Below are positions 11,270 through 24,900 of a stretch of DNA of 64,000 nucleotides, in pieces. Each line of letters begins with the position of its first letter. Positions within the stretch are counted from its first letter, which is position 1. The position numbers and the translations under genes are program-made. The stretch covers positions 14,818,001-14,882,000 of the forward strand of contig OX442316.1 of the NCBI GenBank assembly GCA_949358305.1. The letters run 5' to 3'. This stretch comes from Strigamia acuminata (lineage: Eukaryota > Arthropoda > Chilopoda > Geophilomorpha > Linotaeniidae). Under the pieces are notes generated by a model. That model ran no database searches, was not told where the DNA came from, and worked only from the letters and a program-made list of their open reading frames with translations.

Positions 11270-12790
11270 TCACGTCTCAACAGCATATTTCCTTGCCATA
11301 TTGCGGAACAAACCACGGCCAAATAGGCCTAGCGCCGAGATTCTTCGAATACCCCAGCCAGTCCTTTTCTCTTCTAGAAACGCCGATCACCGCGAGCCGA
11401 CGTTGCTCTCTCGCTCTCTCTCGCATCCAGATGAAAATTATGGCTGCTGCTCACCATGTGGCGCGCCTATCGCTATGGAATGGCGCTTCGGCTACTAACA
11501 ATTTTCCTGTTTATTTATAACATTGATTTTCTTTTTTCTTTTCCTTTTTATTTCTTTTCTTTTTATTTTCTCCGATAAATTTTTTAAATGTAATTGAAAG
11601 ATTTAAAAAGAATATTTGTCAAAAATATATATTTTTTTTAAATTTTTATAATATTGCAGCCAAGACTTATACTTATTTATTTATTAATCAATTTAAATTT
11701 GTAATAAAAAAAAAAATAAAAAAAATTTATTTTATTTTTCATTTTTGGTAATAAAAATGTATTGATTTTAGGAATCGTGATTCACACAATCAATCTTATT
11801 TTATTGATGTTGGTTCTGCGTAAAGATGGATCATTCATTATGGGGGAGAAAAGTTCTTATCATTATGAGAGAGGAACCAATTTGGGGACTAGAGGGACAA
11901 CAAATTGACCAAATGGCGCTTTCAGACTCCCAGCCACTCCGTCTGGCGCGTGAATCTCATCTGCCACATTATGAGGCGAAGTTATTGCTTCTCCATAGCT
12001 TACCCCTTCATTGCATTTACCCCTGACCCCGCCAGAACGAGCCCCTGGGTCCCACCACCTCATTTCCCAACATAATAAAAGCGCGCGCTGCATATCAATT
12101 AAATATCATCGAAAAAGCAAATAAAACAAACAGGAAAACTCGCCCCAACATCATCTCACGCCAAACTAAACAAAACACTTAACAGATTTGCCAGCTGTAT
12201 GAGCAAAGCTCTTGTAATGAGTATTAATTTATTCCATGTGAATAACAAGCAAACGTGGGATTTGATTGTAAAGTGGATTGTGGGTCCTTTTCTATTGTGA
12301 TGGTCACGTGTCGCAGTCCTCCAACAAATCGCCCGCAGCCAGTAATCTCGGGATTAGCAATTTCCTAATTACTCTACAACGCCTCGCCCATAAAAAAATA
12401 AAAACGATTTAATATCAGATTGCAAATAACATAGAAATTGCAGCGATTTACACAAGATTATACATAGAAATCAATTTTTTATTTTTTTAAATTATAAATA
12501 TTAAATTAAATTAAATTAAATTAAATATTTATTTGAGTTAATTAATTTTTTTGTTTGATTCGCTTTCAAAGGAAAATGGAAAAGCAAGCTTGGATTCGCA
12601 GCGTGCGCTCTCGAAATGGAAAAGATTGAGCCCGGTGTGAACTTTTCTTCTCTCTCCCCCTAAGCAGATGTGGCGACCCACACGACGAACAATTACGGCA
12701 GCTGGGCGCGAGTCCCCGGACAGATGCTGGCACGTGGTCGACGGAGGCGCTGCAGTCAATGCCCATTACCATGACAATAAGCCACGCGCC
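11270..12790. other. Upstream region of the NeuroD-like gene
   Basis: No coding exon is supported. A (ttaaa)n microsatellite lies at about 12499-12525. E-box-type hexamers are seen near 12700 (cagctg) and 12731 (cacgtg), just upstream of the TATA box. They could matter for a bHLH gene, but this is inference. Confidence 0.35.
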
Positions 12791-12796
12791 ACTCCA

Positions 12797-12804
12797 TATA
12801 AAAC
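12797..12804 (+). promoter_or_regulatory. TATA box of the NeuroD-like gene
   Basis: The motif tataaaac, preceded by GC-richer DNA, lies about 210 bp upstream of the first ATG of the bHLH gene. Start of transcription would be expected near 12825-12830, leaving a 5' UTR of about 180 bases. Position and isolation of the motif in the local sequence are the evidence. Confidence 0.5.
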
Positions 12805-13007
12805 GAAGGACGCCGAGCGACCAGGTAGTTTTGCTCGTGAACAAGCAAGCAGAGGATTACGAAATCTTAGAGAAATCATTTTCTCGTCTTAAGTTATCAG
12901 TGTGGATTTGCGGCTGATGAGAAATTGATGCGATCCGAGTGTGTGCGAGTGTGAAGCCCAACTTTTGATAAAACAAGTTTTGGCTCAGGGGCGGCGCATT
13001 TATTCGG

Positions 13008-14165
13008 ATGCCCACCAGGACATGTGTTGGTCATTTGAACTATATTATGGCTGAGGAACTCTTGGAAGCCGACGAGATCTCATCGGATGATCCGGACGTT
13101 GTGTTCAGGTTTTTATTTTTAGTTTTATTTTTTTATTTTTTATTTATTTTTTATTTTTTATTTATTTTTTATTTTTTAGATTAATTAAGCGTCGTTTTAT
13201 TTAATTAGTATTTGTGCTGCCGCTTGTTTTTTTGTTGTGTAACCGAGTTACAACCTTTATTTATTATTTACTCGTTTAATCATGTTTTTAGAGAAAAAAA
13301 GCCGACGAGAAAACCGGTCAAATTACGCATAAGACGGTACAAAGCTAATGCCCGCGAACGGAATCGAATGCATGGATTAAATGCAGCCTTAGATAATTTA
13401 AGAAGGTTAGAATATTCAAAGATTTTAACTACATTCTAGTATTAGTAGCAATAGAATACGTTTTTCCTCACAAAAACGCAATTTTTTAACATTAAAATGC
13501 CAAAAATCGCAATTTTTGTCTCTTTCTTAACAATTTTTTTTATTTATTTTCATTTTCTATCATTAAAAAAGCAAAATAACCTAAATTTTTTTTATAAAAC
13601 ATATTTATTTACATGTTTATTAATTTTTTCTAGATGTGTGCCTCTAACGTGCAAAACGCAAAAACTTTCGAAAATCGAAACACTTCGCCTCGCGCGAAAT
13701 TACATCGCCGCATTATCAGCGACACTTCACTCGGGCCAAGCGATGGATTCGAGTGAATTTACTCGCGCCCTAACATGCGGCTTATCTCAAGCTACAACTA
13801 ACTTAGTGGCTGGCGGTGCCCAACCGTCGCAGTCCCCGTCCTTTCAAGTGCCTTGCGTTCAACAACACACGTCCATCTACACAACAGATGCAAACTACAT
13901 GTCTCCACAGTGCGACATTTTATACGGCCAATGTCCGTCGCCACACCTGTTGATTCCGTCCCAAACGTCGAGCGAAGACGGCTTCTCATCCGAGTACGTC
14001 AACGCCAATATTATGGAAGAAAGCCCCGCCTGCAATATTGGCTTCTCGGCAGACCATCCAACGGTTGGCACGCAGCCCAGTGTTCACCGTGTCAATCTGC
14101 AAGAAACCAGTTCCAGACTAATTATCCCTGCACCAAACTTCATCGACAACGCACTAAGTCTTTGA
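13008..14165 (+). CDS. NeuroD-family bHLH transcription factor
   Basis: Three exons (13008-13108, 13292-13405, 13634-14165) join in phase to 249 codons. The bHLH domain spans roughly residues 45-105. The basic region and helix 1 ([20 protein letters not shown]) and helix 2 ([18 protein letters not shown]) match the NeuroD class more closely than neurogenin, atonal or Oligo classes. An intron splits the domain between helix 1 and the loop. Upstream is an acidic stretch ([11 protein letters not shown]), and downstream a Ser/Thr/Gln-rich tail of about 140 residues typical of an activation region. A second in-frame Met at 13047 could be the start instead. Such factors dimerise with E-proteins (Daughterless), bind E-boxes and drive neuronal differentiation. 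A TATA box lies at 12797. Confidence 0.88.
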
Positions 14166-14962
14166 ATTTACATAATTGCCGACGAAAAAAAAAAAAAAAA
14201 AAAAAAAACTTTTTTTTCCCAATTATTTTTATCGATTTTATTCTTATTCAAATCAACAAAAAACGAAAAATTACATTTTTATATATATACAATTTTCGAG
14301 AAACGTTGTAACAATATTTAATTTATTTACATATAAAAAAAAAATTAAAAAAATCCAATACAAACTCGACTTTTTATTTTATTTTTTATTTTTATTTTTT
14401 ATTATAAAATTTAATGAAACTAATTGGCGTCCAACTTCAAACCGACTTCAATTCTCCATCGCAGAAAATGCATCGTGATTTCTCAACTGCAAATCAAAAG
14501 TGACACAATCATTTTCTTCTATCTCATTTGAGCGTGAGAAAGAGGAAGACGGGACTTTTTCCAATATAGAATTACGACATTGATTTTCAATCCTGTTGTC
14601 ATCCCATTGGCAGCGATGCAATTAAGTGGTGCCGTGTTCTATCAACAGAGTTGGTGATAACCATCAGTGACAGATGGTGGCCCCGCACCACACGCCTTGC
14701 ACTCAATGTCCCACCAGGAATATCCCAACTATTTTCAGACCCAACTTGCTCTCGTCTTCAAGCATATCGCATTACAAACTAATCAAATAAAACGATCCAT
14801 TCGATCCGAATTCCGAACGAATCCGATCGATCATTCCACCTCTCTCTCCTCCTTAATTTCATTATTGCAATTTACAAATTCGAGACTCGTGTCAATATTT
14901 GATAAACAAATTGCAAGATAAGCTTTTTCCATGAATATTTCAGTTGCTGTTTAGCGATATTA
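14166..14962. other. Intergenic spacer
   Basis: Contains the presumed 3' UTR of the bHLH gene with a long poly-A tract (about 14184-14208) and AT-rich sequence. The remaining part precedes the convergent GTF3C4 stop. The open frames here are low-complexity or unrecognised. Confidence 0.5.
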
Positions 14963-17837
14963 TTATTTACCTGTTTTTTGGGCAAATACGTCGCAGCTGG
15001 CGCATCGGTTAAATACATCTTCGCAGATATTTAAGCTCAAACTGCATCGACCTGAAATCCATTAAAATTAAAATTAAAATTAAAATTATTATTTTTGTCT
15101 TACCAAATTGGTGGTTTTGAGGACACGTTGCGTTTGTGATGTTGTCTACGTGAATACCTGAAGGAATTGTTAACGAAATGATTTTAAATTGATCGAATGG
15201 GTGGGATTTGGTGGATAAAAGGATACTGGCGCCGCAGATTGGACATTTTTCGTTGATTCCGTGTTGGTCAGCAAATTCTTTCACGTTTGTTTTGGTGAAA
15301 ATTTCGTTTACATCAACTTGGTCTTGTTGAGTTAAGTCGCGCCGAGTTTTCAACCACTGGCACGCGGTCAGTATTGTTCTGCAATTTCGGTCGTCGTCCG
15401 TGATTTGTGATTTCAACGACCGAAGTAAATGCCGTTTAAGAAGGATTTCTTCACACGTCACAATTTTTTCCTAAATTTAAAAAAAAGAAAGAAAAATAAA
15501 AATGTGTTGCGCTAAAATTCCAAATAATATTACGGCATATTTATCTTCTGTCAGGTTATTGCACAATGTCCATTTCATCCACCAACTAATTAATAAATCA
15601 AATTAACAATTTAAAAAAATATAATAATTAAATATCTAACGTTTTAAGCATTAATGCGAAATCTGAGACTCGATCGTCTTCGTCGTTAGATATTAATTGA
15701 TTTATTTCTTCCGGTAAATCTTCGTCCATTAAGATTGCGATTCTGACATGTTCGAGAACGTCGTGAATATCAGACAGTTTTTCGGACGGCTTCAGCATCA
15801 TTTTAATTGACTCGTTAACCTGAACGGTGGTAAAAAATTTAATCTAAAATTTAAATAAAATATATTTTCATTAAAAACAAAAAAAATTAATTAATTAATT
15901 ATAAACCTCGATCGGTTGTTTAATGGCTAAATGATCGAAATAACCCTTCTGCCTTCCAACGACGCAAATGAAAACTTGAGATGGCGAGTGAGCGATGCCC
16001 ATCAACGACTTATTGCACGAACTAGAACTCTCGAAAGTCACTTTCCTGTGACTGACCTTTAAACCTAAAAACCAAAAAAAAAATATATAAATAAATATAA
16101 ATAAATTCTTCAACATTTTTTTTCCATTACAAGATTCTAAGCTTCCTTGTTTAGTCATTTCCATAACAACAAACTGCAAAATCCCATCGGACGAAGTAAT
16201 CATAAACCCATTAAACACCTGACAAATACCTAAATAAAATTTTTAAAACATTAACATTATAAATTTCAAACAGAATTGTATTCTCGACCTGTTATGGGTA
16301 AAACGTGACAACCGATGCAAAACGATTGAAAATGTAGCATTAGCGCGTCGTCGTTTATTACCAATTGGCACCCATGGAGGTAATTGCTGCGAGCTGCAAG
16401 CACGTAGTACGTGTCGTTCGTAACCTTGAACATAAAAATTAATTAAAAACCTTAAAAATAAAAATTATTTAATTGTTTATAAACTTTTTGAAGTCCGATT
16501 TCATCAACACTTATCCCATCCGCATATTGCCACATCATCGCGGTTCCGACAACTTTCACATTAATTGCCGGCGCCCAATTGATCAACACGTGAAATACTC
16601 GGATTTTCCCTGCGTGACTCCCCACAACGAGCACACCCGATTTGTCGTCAAGATGCCGCCATCTTGCGCACGAAATCAGTCCCATTCCCGAGTCGATTAT
16701 TGCCAATACTTCGACACCGGAACTGCAAAAATAAAAAAATAAATGAAAATTGATTGAAAAATACTTCAAAATCGATATTACTCCGCCGTTATTGTTGGTA
16801 ATATTTTCCACAACACCAGATGACCACTTTTCATCACACTTATCAGAACAGAAAAAGTGCCGGATGATAATTCTTCGTTCGAATTCTCGTCCTCTTGGTT
16901 TCCGCATGGCCCAAACATGTCCGTCCAAATCATATCTGCAAAATTAAAACACAAAATTAAATTTTCAATTACAAAAATCTTTTTTTTATTTCATTATTTC
17001 ACTCACCAACCGCAACCAACATGTAAGTACGTTCTTTAAATTGCCGTAAAAGTGATTCCCCATCGTTTAATTCGTGTGTTTTAAGTGGAATGGTATCGAC
17101 ATAATTCCTATTTTTCACATACGTGTGAAACCTTTCCGACAAGTCAGCAATTGACCGCCAAATTCCATTAACACATTTATGCAGCTCTAAACGATGATCC
17201 AGCGTTAAAGAAGCTAATAAACAACTGAGAAAAATTTAGATATTATTTACAATATATATATAAATATATTTTTTTTAAAAATACTTGTTAGCTGAAGTTG
17301 AATTTTTACAAGACCATTTGGCCGATCTGTATCCCTTAAATGACATTTGGGTGTCAACTGCGGGACTTAACGAGCGATCCAACATCAAATCGTAAAATTC
17401 CTCTGCAGTATCATTAGAAATTATCATTTAGAAATGTTTTTCACGTGATTGTTTACCACTGTACGCAGTCACTCCGTTTGTGCCAAGTTTTTCGTGTAAT
17501 AAATCTCTATTAATTTCTACATCGAATTGGTTGATGGTTGTGGGCGATGGCAGAAAGGACCGGCGAAATTGAAGGTTCGTCTCCGTGTTGTATGGTTTAA
17601 ATTGAGGCACCTGGAAAATAAATTCAGAAATTATTGTCTAGTATTTTAGCATAGGTTTATCGTGTTTACCATAATGTGAATGCCTTTATCGGTGGTTATT
17701 GCAATTTGGTTGTCTTCGGACCAACTAATGGCCGAATGGTGGCTTATATTGCCCGATAAATTTACAGCGCACAATGTTTTCGCTGTCATTTGCATGTTGG
17801 CGTTCATAGAAAAAGAAGGGAAAATTATGCAGTTCAA
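14963..17837 (-). CDS. GTF3C4: General transcription factor 3C subunit 4 (TFIIIC90)
   Basis: About 13 small exons on the minus strand run from the ATG at 17837 to a TAA at 14963, giving roughly 725 residues (human protein about 820). The N-terminal two thirds read as the WD40-like beta-propeller of the TFIIIC delta family ([19 protein letters not shown] in exon 1; [18 protein letters not shown] later). The C-terminus carries the family zinc-binding module: [27 protein letters not shown] and CASC. Last exons are 14963-15051, 15104-15470, 15534-15585 and 15641-15819, and all phases agree. TFIIIC recruits TFIIIB and Pol III to tRNA genes, and this subunit has reported histone acetyltransferase activity in mammals. 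It shares a 174-bp divergent promoter region with ABITRAM. Confidence 0.88.
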
Positions 17838-18011
17838 ACTTTAAAGATACGAGTGAAAATATTGGAATGGTTACTGATTATGACATAACGTATTCACAAG
17901 TGGTGTGGAAAAGGGTGAATATTGTCATGCCAGCTTCACAAGTGCATTAGAAAAACGTAAAATAAACCCTGGTGATCGGAAGTAGCACGTTGTTGTTTAT
18001 GTTTTTTAGTC
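17838..18011. promoter_or_regulatory. Bidirectional promoter GTF3C4 / ABITRAM
   Basis: Only 174 bp separate the two divergent start codons (17837 minus, 18012 plus), so both core promoters and 5' UTRs must fit here. No TATA box is apparent. Confidence 0.7.
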
Positions 18012-18807
18012 ATGGACGTAAACACGTATCTAACTGTTGGTGAGCGATATTACACACCTAGTTATAAAACAGGTAACGGTAAAAAGTAAAAACCTTTTTA
18101 AAAAGGCAAAAAACACTAATATATTGTATTAAATCCAGATATAAAGGGAAAAGAGAACCACGATCAGTGTTTATTGGTTCATAGTAACCGGTTCGTTTTT
18201 CCTGCGCTAAAAGTTATTTTTATTTACTTATTTTTAATTTATTTTTCTCGGACAGAATCTGCGTTATTTGTATCGCTCCAACACACCCACTGATTGCAGA
18301 AAATAAGTGCATAGATAAAGTGAATTTCCAAGTAACAGAAAAAGTAAATCGCTTGGAAAATAAAGTGTCGGGAAAATCGAAGAAAGTAAAAAAAAAAAGC
18401 TTATAGACAATACCGTCATTTCGAACGTTTATTTGATTAAAAATGTATTTATATTGCAGGGTGGGCAGTGGTTGACCGAAGATTCCCCTTTGTGCAATAT
18501 TACGTGCAGTGATGGAAGCCAATACACAATTTGTAGTTGCATTAAAGGCAAATTAATCGAAGTCAACGAAAAATTAGTGTCGTCTCCTAATTTGATTGTC
18601 GAAAAGGTTTTATATGGAAATAACATTTTAATTCGTGTGTTGTGCTCAATGAATTTTCATTTTTTCCAGCCCCAAGCCGAAGGTTATATAGGAATCGTTC
18701 TAACACCCAAAGTAGGATCTGGAAGCAATCAAAAACCTCAAATTAAATTACTAACCGCAGAGGAATACATGGAGGCAAGAAAGATAGAAAAACTCGTAAA
18801 GACCTGA
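18012..18807 (+). CDS. ABITRAM: Abitram (Simiate/FAM206A) orthologue
   Basis: Five exons (18012-18072, 18139-18190, 18256-18385, 18460-18606, 18670-18807) give 175 residues, against about 180 in mammals. Signature segments are KGKENHDQCLLVHSNR, ICVICIAPTHPL, NRLENKVSGKSKKG, LTEDSPLCNITCSDG and the GYIGIVL strand near the C-terminus. The fold is glycine-cleavage-H-like. In mammals the protein binds actin and is found in nuclear speckles and neurites. The exon 2/3 boundary was chosen because it restores HSNR-ICVI without a gap. A polyadenylation signal AATAAA lies at 18867-18872. Confidence 0.9.
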
Positions 18808-19162
18808 GACTAAACGAACATTTTATATAAAAAAAAAATAATAATTATGTCATTATATTACCTTCAAATAAATTGAAATTCAATTAAATCTGAACTCCTT
18901 AATTATACAAATCTTTTAAAGTGCTATTAATGTTTATTTAAATTGAATTCATCATTTTACAAATATCAAAAACTCAAAAAAAGCGATAATGTCAAAATAA
19001 AAAGGGGAAAAAAAAATATTATAATAAACACATCTAGTCCACATTTAAATCCCTTAACGAACAAAAAAATCACCGAAAGCGCAAATTTTCATTCTCCACA
19101 ATGATCGATTTAAAAAAGGCACAAAAAATCGATTATAATAAACAACTACACATAATTTGGAA

Positions 19163-21541
19163 TTAAAAATGTGTAAAATTCGTCAAGTAAAGCAAAGCAG
19201 TAGTGGCTTCGTTGGGCTGAATGTAAGTTTGAGCAGTCGCGTGACAATCCTCGCCCGAAACCGAAATGGATTCTTGCAACGGCACCAAATTAGCCGAGTC
19301 TCCCCCGGACACGATCGAATCGTGGCCATGCAACAACTGAATGGTCGAATTGTTCCCCATCACGTTCGAATGAATTGTAAACGGCAAACTAGCGTTCATC
19401 TCCTCGCTCGTTGCGTGCAACTGCCCGTCGCCGCTCGGCAAAAGAATGACCGACTGCTGCGCAATGGCGCTCGCTAAATTGTCGGAAAACTGCGCGGCCG
19501 AAGCTGCGCTGCAATTCGTCGACATTTGAGCGGCCGAACTCGCGTCCACTCCCACCTCGTGCAACCTCACGTGTCTTTTGAGCGCGTAATTCGTATTAAA
19601 TCGCTTGTCGCAAATTTGACATGAAAATGCACGCGGTTTCTTGTGTATAGTTTGGACGTGTTTGCGCTGTACAGAACGCGTTTTAAACGAGGCGCCGCAA
19701 ATCTCGCAGAGAAACGAGCGCACGTTCGAGTGAACGGCCTGGTGCTCGAGAAGATGCGCGTGCGAACGACAGTTTTTGTCGCACACCGAGCAGCGGAACT
19801 GGATCTCGAGCGGATCGACCGTGGAATGGATGACGCGGTGTTGTTTGAGCGCGTCGGTGCGTTTAAACGCCTTTCCGCAGAAGTCGCACAAGTACGGCCT
19901 CTTGTTCGTGTGCACGTTGTTCACGTGCCGGATGTAGTGTTCTTTGCGCTTCGTTTTGTACACGCATTTGTCGCACTGGAACACACGGCGCACGCTCGGA
20001 CTGGATTCGCGATGGACCCGTAAGTGGCGTTGGAAACGGTATTGTTTCGTGGTTTGGTACGCACATTGGTTGCACTGCAACAAGTCTTTGGGTCGTTCTT
20101 CTTCTTCGTCTTTCTCGTGTTTGATCTTCATGTGGCGGATTAATAGTTTCATGTTGTCCGTTTTGTAGGCGCAGTGTTTGCATGGGATTATGGTGGAACT
20201 GTGGCTAATCTCGTGGCGACGCATGTGGCTCAGGCGGATCGAGGTGAAACTGCATTCCTCGCACTTGTATAAAGTCGTCACCTGCGAAAATGACAAATTT
20301 TTTTAATTTTAAAAACAAAAAGATAAATTTTTTTGTACTTTTTTGTGAATTTCTAAGTGTTTTTGATAATGGCTTTCACGTTTTGTTTTAAAAGAACAGA
20401 GTTTACAGAAAAATTTAAACGGCGTAAGTTCTTCGTAGTTTTTTTTCGGTTTTGTTTTCGCGTAATCTTCGACTTTGTCTGTGGATTGAAATAAAAATTT
20501 ATAATTAAACATATTTAGTAAGTCCAATTATTTCACCGTTGACAAGTGGTTCCGGTTCCATGTTTTCTGTGTCTAGTGGATCGGTTTCGTTTTGTTCATT
20601 TTCTTCCTGCTCTGCATTTATCTTACAAACCTAATACATTCAAAATTCATTAAATAATGAGTTTAACTTTGTTTTATTATTATTATTACAAATTTATTCG
20701 ATGTTTTAAGGCACGGATTTATGTGTCTTTTTGATTTATTATGCATTCGTTTCAAGCGGTACTTCTCTTTGATCCTTCGACTCGGCGAGCGACTTCGATG
20801 GACTATAATCGAAACGACACGAGGTTGTTTCGTATTTTCTGACGTCAACAGCGTCAAAACATCTCCTTTTATAATGTCGCAAGTGGTGGCTTTGTCCAGG
20901 TGAATTTCTAATCGATATTTAAAAAAAAAAAATTAAATAAAAAAAAAATTGGAAAAAAAAATTATTTTACCTTTTTCACGATTATTTGTTACTATTCCAG
21001 TCAAAGGCTGACGTTCAGCGTTTAAATTAAGCTTAATTTTCTCGTAAGCGTCCAATATCTGGTTCCATTGACCTCGTAAAATGTATTGATTTTCTGTTTT
21101 TCTCGATTTTTCTATTCCAATTCCACAGTTTTCTTTAAGCGACGACAAAAATTGCTCGGGATTTGTCGAAAATGAATTGAGGACGGCATTATCGATGCAT
21201 ACTTTAGCTTGGGTAAAGATCTAGAAGCAAATCAATAAAAAATTAAATCAATTTTATCCATTTTTCCACACAAATTATAAATTATAAAATTACTTTAAAA
21301 TCATCCAAATCGAAATTAGATTCTGATAATTCATTTTCAGGAGCAATTTCAATATGTTGTTGGAGTTGAGTCGCGTGAAATTCGTCGCCTGAAACAAACA
21401 GAAACGATTTAAACTAAAAAAAAAAACGATAAATTTTATCAAATAAAACGGAAATAAATGAAATGTTTTACTTTTTTCTAAAATGTTGTTGTCATCACCG
21501 AATGCCGTATAAAATCTCGCCTGGTTCAAATCAACATCCAT
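19163..21541 (-). CDS. C2H2 zinc-finger protein, about nine fingers
   Basis: Seven exons on the minus strand run from MDVDLNQARF at 21541 to the stop at 19163, roughly 665 residues. The N-terminal exons encode an acidic region with no fingers. The sixth exon carries one finger (FCKLCSFKTKRESHYQKHLE). The long last exon (19163-20281) carries eight more: CEEC, CKHC, CNQC, CDKC, CDFC, CSVC, CEIC and CQIC. Several are of the divergent Cx2C-SF/Y-type seen in REST- and ZNF142-like multi-finger proteins, and two linkers are close to TGEKP-like spacing. A Ser/Thr/Gln-rich tail follows. A DNA-binding nuclear role is expected, but I do not recognise a specific orthologue. It converges with ABITRAM and is divergent from MED24. 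Confidence 0.82.
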
Positions 21542-21943
21542 AATTCAATTACTGTCGCCTCAATTCACCGGTCTTCTATGCTTCGCACAAAACGTGAAAA
21601 TTAAAAATAAAAAAATATTCAAACTTAACAATTTATAAAATTTATTTACAATTTAGACCAACTCCGAGTACCAGTAGACAGTAATCGGTCTAAATCGGTC
21701 TCAAAAATAGATAGGGCATAGAAAAAATTATCGCCAGCAGACGGCAACCCGAAACCACAATGGTCGCCAATGTTTACTAAACATTTTCTGCAATCGAGGT
21801 GACATTTTTAATGAAATCCGGTCTAAATATGATGATTCTGTAATATATAATTTGTAAGTTTTTACCGAACAATATTTTACATCGCTACATACAGTATTTT
21901 TATGGAATTTTGTTGTTTCTAATTAGATTTTAGACAAAAAACG
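21542..21943. promoter_or_regulatory. Bidirectional promoter, zinc-finger gene / MED24
   Basis: A 402-bp interval separates the divergent start codons. It must carry both 5' UTRs. No TATA box or repeat is evident, and a YY1-like core (aatggtcgccaatg) occurs near 21758. Confidence 0.6.
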
Positions 21944-24900
21944 ATGTTGGACACGAGCAAAACTAGCAGCATCAAATCTCTCCTGTTGCGCGCTTGGAGA
22001 GAGCGATGGTCCGATTTACAATGGGGAATCTATATTAAACAAGTATTACCACGCGGAGTTAGTGGAGACGTGTATAATTTAGCAGGTTGCGCATTTCCCG
22101 ATTTTTATTTCCACTTTTAAATGTCTTAAAAACTCCAATTGATGCTTTCAGATTGCATCTTGCAACAAGCACTGATCGGCCCTGGGCCAAATCTATTGGT
22201 TCTTTCGTATTTGAAACAATGTTTGAGCTCCAAGGTTGTTTCGTACGGTGCAGTGTTGCAAAGCATCAGTAAATACCAATTGTTTTCCAAACCGCACTGT
22301 ATTTTAAGCCTGATGGATTTTCTAAAGAGCATTCAGAGAAGAATCAGGTAAAAGATGAATAATTTTAGCCCCAAAAATTATTATTTATTAATTATTTATT
22401 AATTTTTTGGATCCACAGTTGTCACGGCAACGCTGACGACTGCCTGTCACTGTGCGTTTCGATGCTGAACTGCGTGCACTGGCTTTACTCGTGCAATTTG
22501 CAGTCGATGCAGAAACTCGCAGAACTCAAACAGTCGCCGGAACATTCCAGTATAATCGACAAATCGTGCGAATTATTAAAATTGTTCATGGATTCGAATT
22601 TCGTCAAGGCGTTGCTATACATCGGCAAACACGAAGATCAATGTTAGATGAATTAATTTTTAAAAATTGATTGAAAATTTAATTCAATTTTTGTTACTTT
22701 CAGCCGTTTATAATCAAGTTCTGCAAAAATGTGTGGAAACGGAGGCACCTTTGACCCAAATGCAAGGCTCCGTAGTGCCCAAAGATACCATCGATCACGT
22801 GATTAAAGCAGTCAACACGTAATTTGCGCCGTGATCGTTGAAAAGGACCCGTTTATCTCATTCGATGCAATATTAATTTTAGACTCGATTCCGTGGCCGT
22901 CGTGTCAATTTCGCCGACATTTGCTAGCACTTTGATATCGAGTTTGAACGGACTGTTGGCTTTGGACGCGGTGCTGAATCCCACGAGTGATGTCCAGGCG
23001 TTAGTCGATCAGATAATGTTACTGCAGAGGATGCAGAGTTTATCGTGGCCTGTCGTTTACTGCGAAATGATTAGAGCGTGTTTGATGGGTCTAACGGACG
23101 GGTCGTCCGCGAATGACGACTTGAAATGGTCGTCTTTTACATTCCTTAAAGTGGGTAATCCATTAATTTATTTATGATTTTTTTTTAAAATATAAAATTC
23201 TTGTAGTTACCGCAAATCATCGTAAAACTTCATCTTAATTCCACGGATTTGGAGGATGGTTTGCAATTGTTACTTAATTACACACCGTTGCTTGATTTAG
23301 CAGATATGAAGTGCAAGTAAATATAAATTTGAATAAAACTGAATAAATTTTTTTTTAAAAAATTAAATTAATTTTTTTCTTTTTTGAATTCAGTAACGAC
23401 TGCATTCAATTTCTATTGAATGAAGTTTTTATGAAGACTGGATTGCTAAACGAAGCACAGGCAAAAAAATTGCTGCAAAGAAGGTGCGAAATAAGGATTT
23501 TTTTAAATGATTTTTGAAATTTGAAATTTAATTTTTATTTGTAGACAAACGGAGAGCAATAAAGTTGCTCATCGCTCTCCCGAACAACAGAAGGCTCAGC
23601 CGAGCAACCCCGATTTAATACTGAGAGCTGAGTCTACTGTTGCTAGTATATTAAAGGTTATTTCACTCAATTCCGCTTCTCTACGCAATGTATTTAATTT
23701 TTTACGACTATTTTATAGACTTTGGATGCGGATTATTCAAAAAATCAAGACGCTTTGCTCGGTGTTTTATGCCACATGATGTCGGGCAAAAGTTTTGAAT
23801 TGATTCTTGCAGCGGCTGCTGCGACGGGAAAATTGCAGAGTTTTGTCGTCAAGTTAATCAAGTAAAAACCTGGCAATGAAAACTCAATTTAAAACATTTA
23901 ATTTTTAATTATTTTTTAGATTTAATGAATTTAGTAAACAAATTATCGGCGAAGGAAGCAAAGCCTCGCAAACACGAGCGTTGTTATTCGACATTACGTT
24001 TCTTATGCTGTGCCACATTGCTCAGCAGTATGGGATCGAAGTGAGTGACATTTTGGCTAGGAAACGACAAAAATTAAAGAAAAATTTACAAATTTAGGTG
24101 GTAACATCGAACGGAGAGACGAAGGATTCGTTTTTCGAGCAATGGGCCGGCGAATCGTTGGCTGAAGGCGGGAAATACAAATCGCCCGATTTGATTTTGC
24201 AGCATTCGGAACCGAGCAAAGTCGACATTCTTCTCTCGCAATTCAATAACAGCGATGGAGATTTTAAAACCAGGTTTGTTCACTCACAAAAATTCGAAAT
24301 ATTTAAAAGAAAATTAAAAAAAAAATTATTATTTAGTCTCGTCAAATGGCACGAAGTGTGCATAAACGCCCCGGCCGCAATAAAGGAAATCTTACTAGCG
24401 TGGGAACACGGCTGCATCCCGACGGAGAACGTCCGAGTAAGTGGAATAAATAATTAAAAAATAATTAAAAATTAAATGTTGGCATCGTTTCAGCTTATTT
24501 TAGAGAACGTTAAAAGCCGAGTTTGCTGTCTCCCGGTTTGCATTTCCGCTTGGCTGTGTAGTTACATGAACATTATTCATCACGATCACCGCATCAAACC
24601 CATGAGCATTCTCCAGGAGTTTTTAAAACCACCATCAGCCACCGACCAATCAAACAGCGACACGTCGTCGACTCAAGGGAGCCAGGACACTGCCAACATA
24701 TATTATAAAGAAAGGTGTTTTTTTTTTCTCTCCAATTAATTTCTACTTTTTTCTAAGTTATTCGTTAATTTTTAAAATTTTTAGAGCCGGGTTGATGATA
24801 GCCATCGTTAAGCGCATGTTTTACGACGTTCATCCTCCGACATTAAACCCCAACAAAATGAAACTTTTGGTTCATCCCTATATCTTGGTTTCAAGGACCC

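Noticed and set aside
19643-20183. Plus- and minus-strand frames of over 100 codons overlapping the zinc-finger exon
   Set aside because: They are shadows of the GC-richer C2H2 coding exon in other frames.
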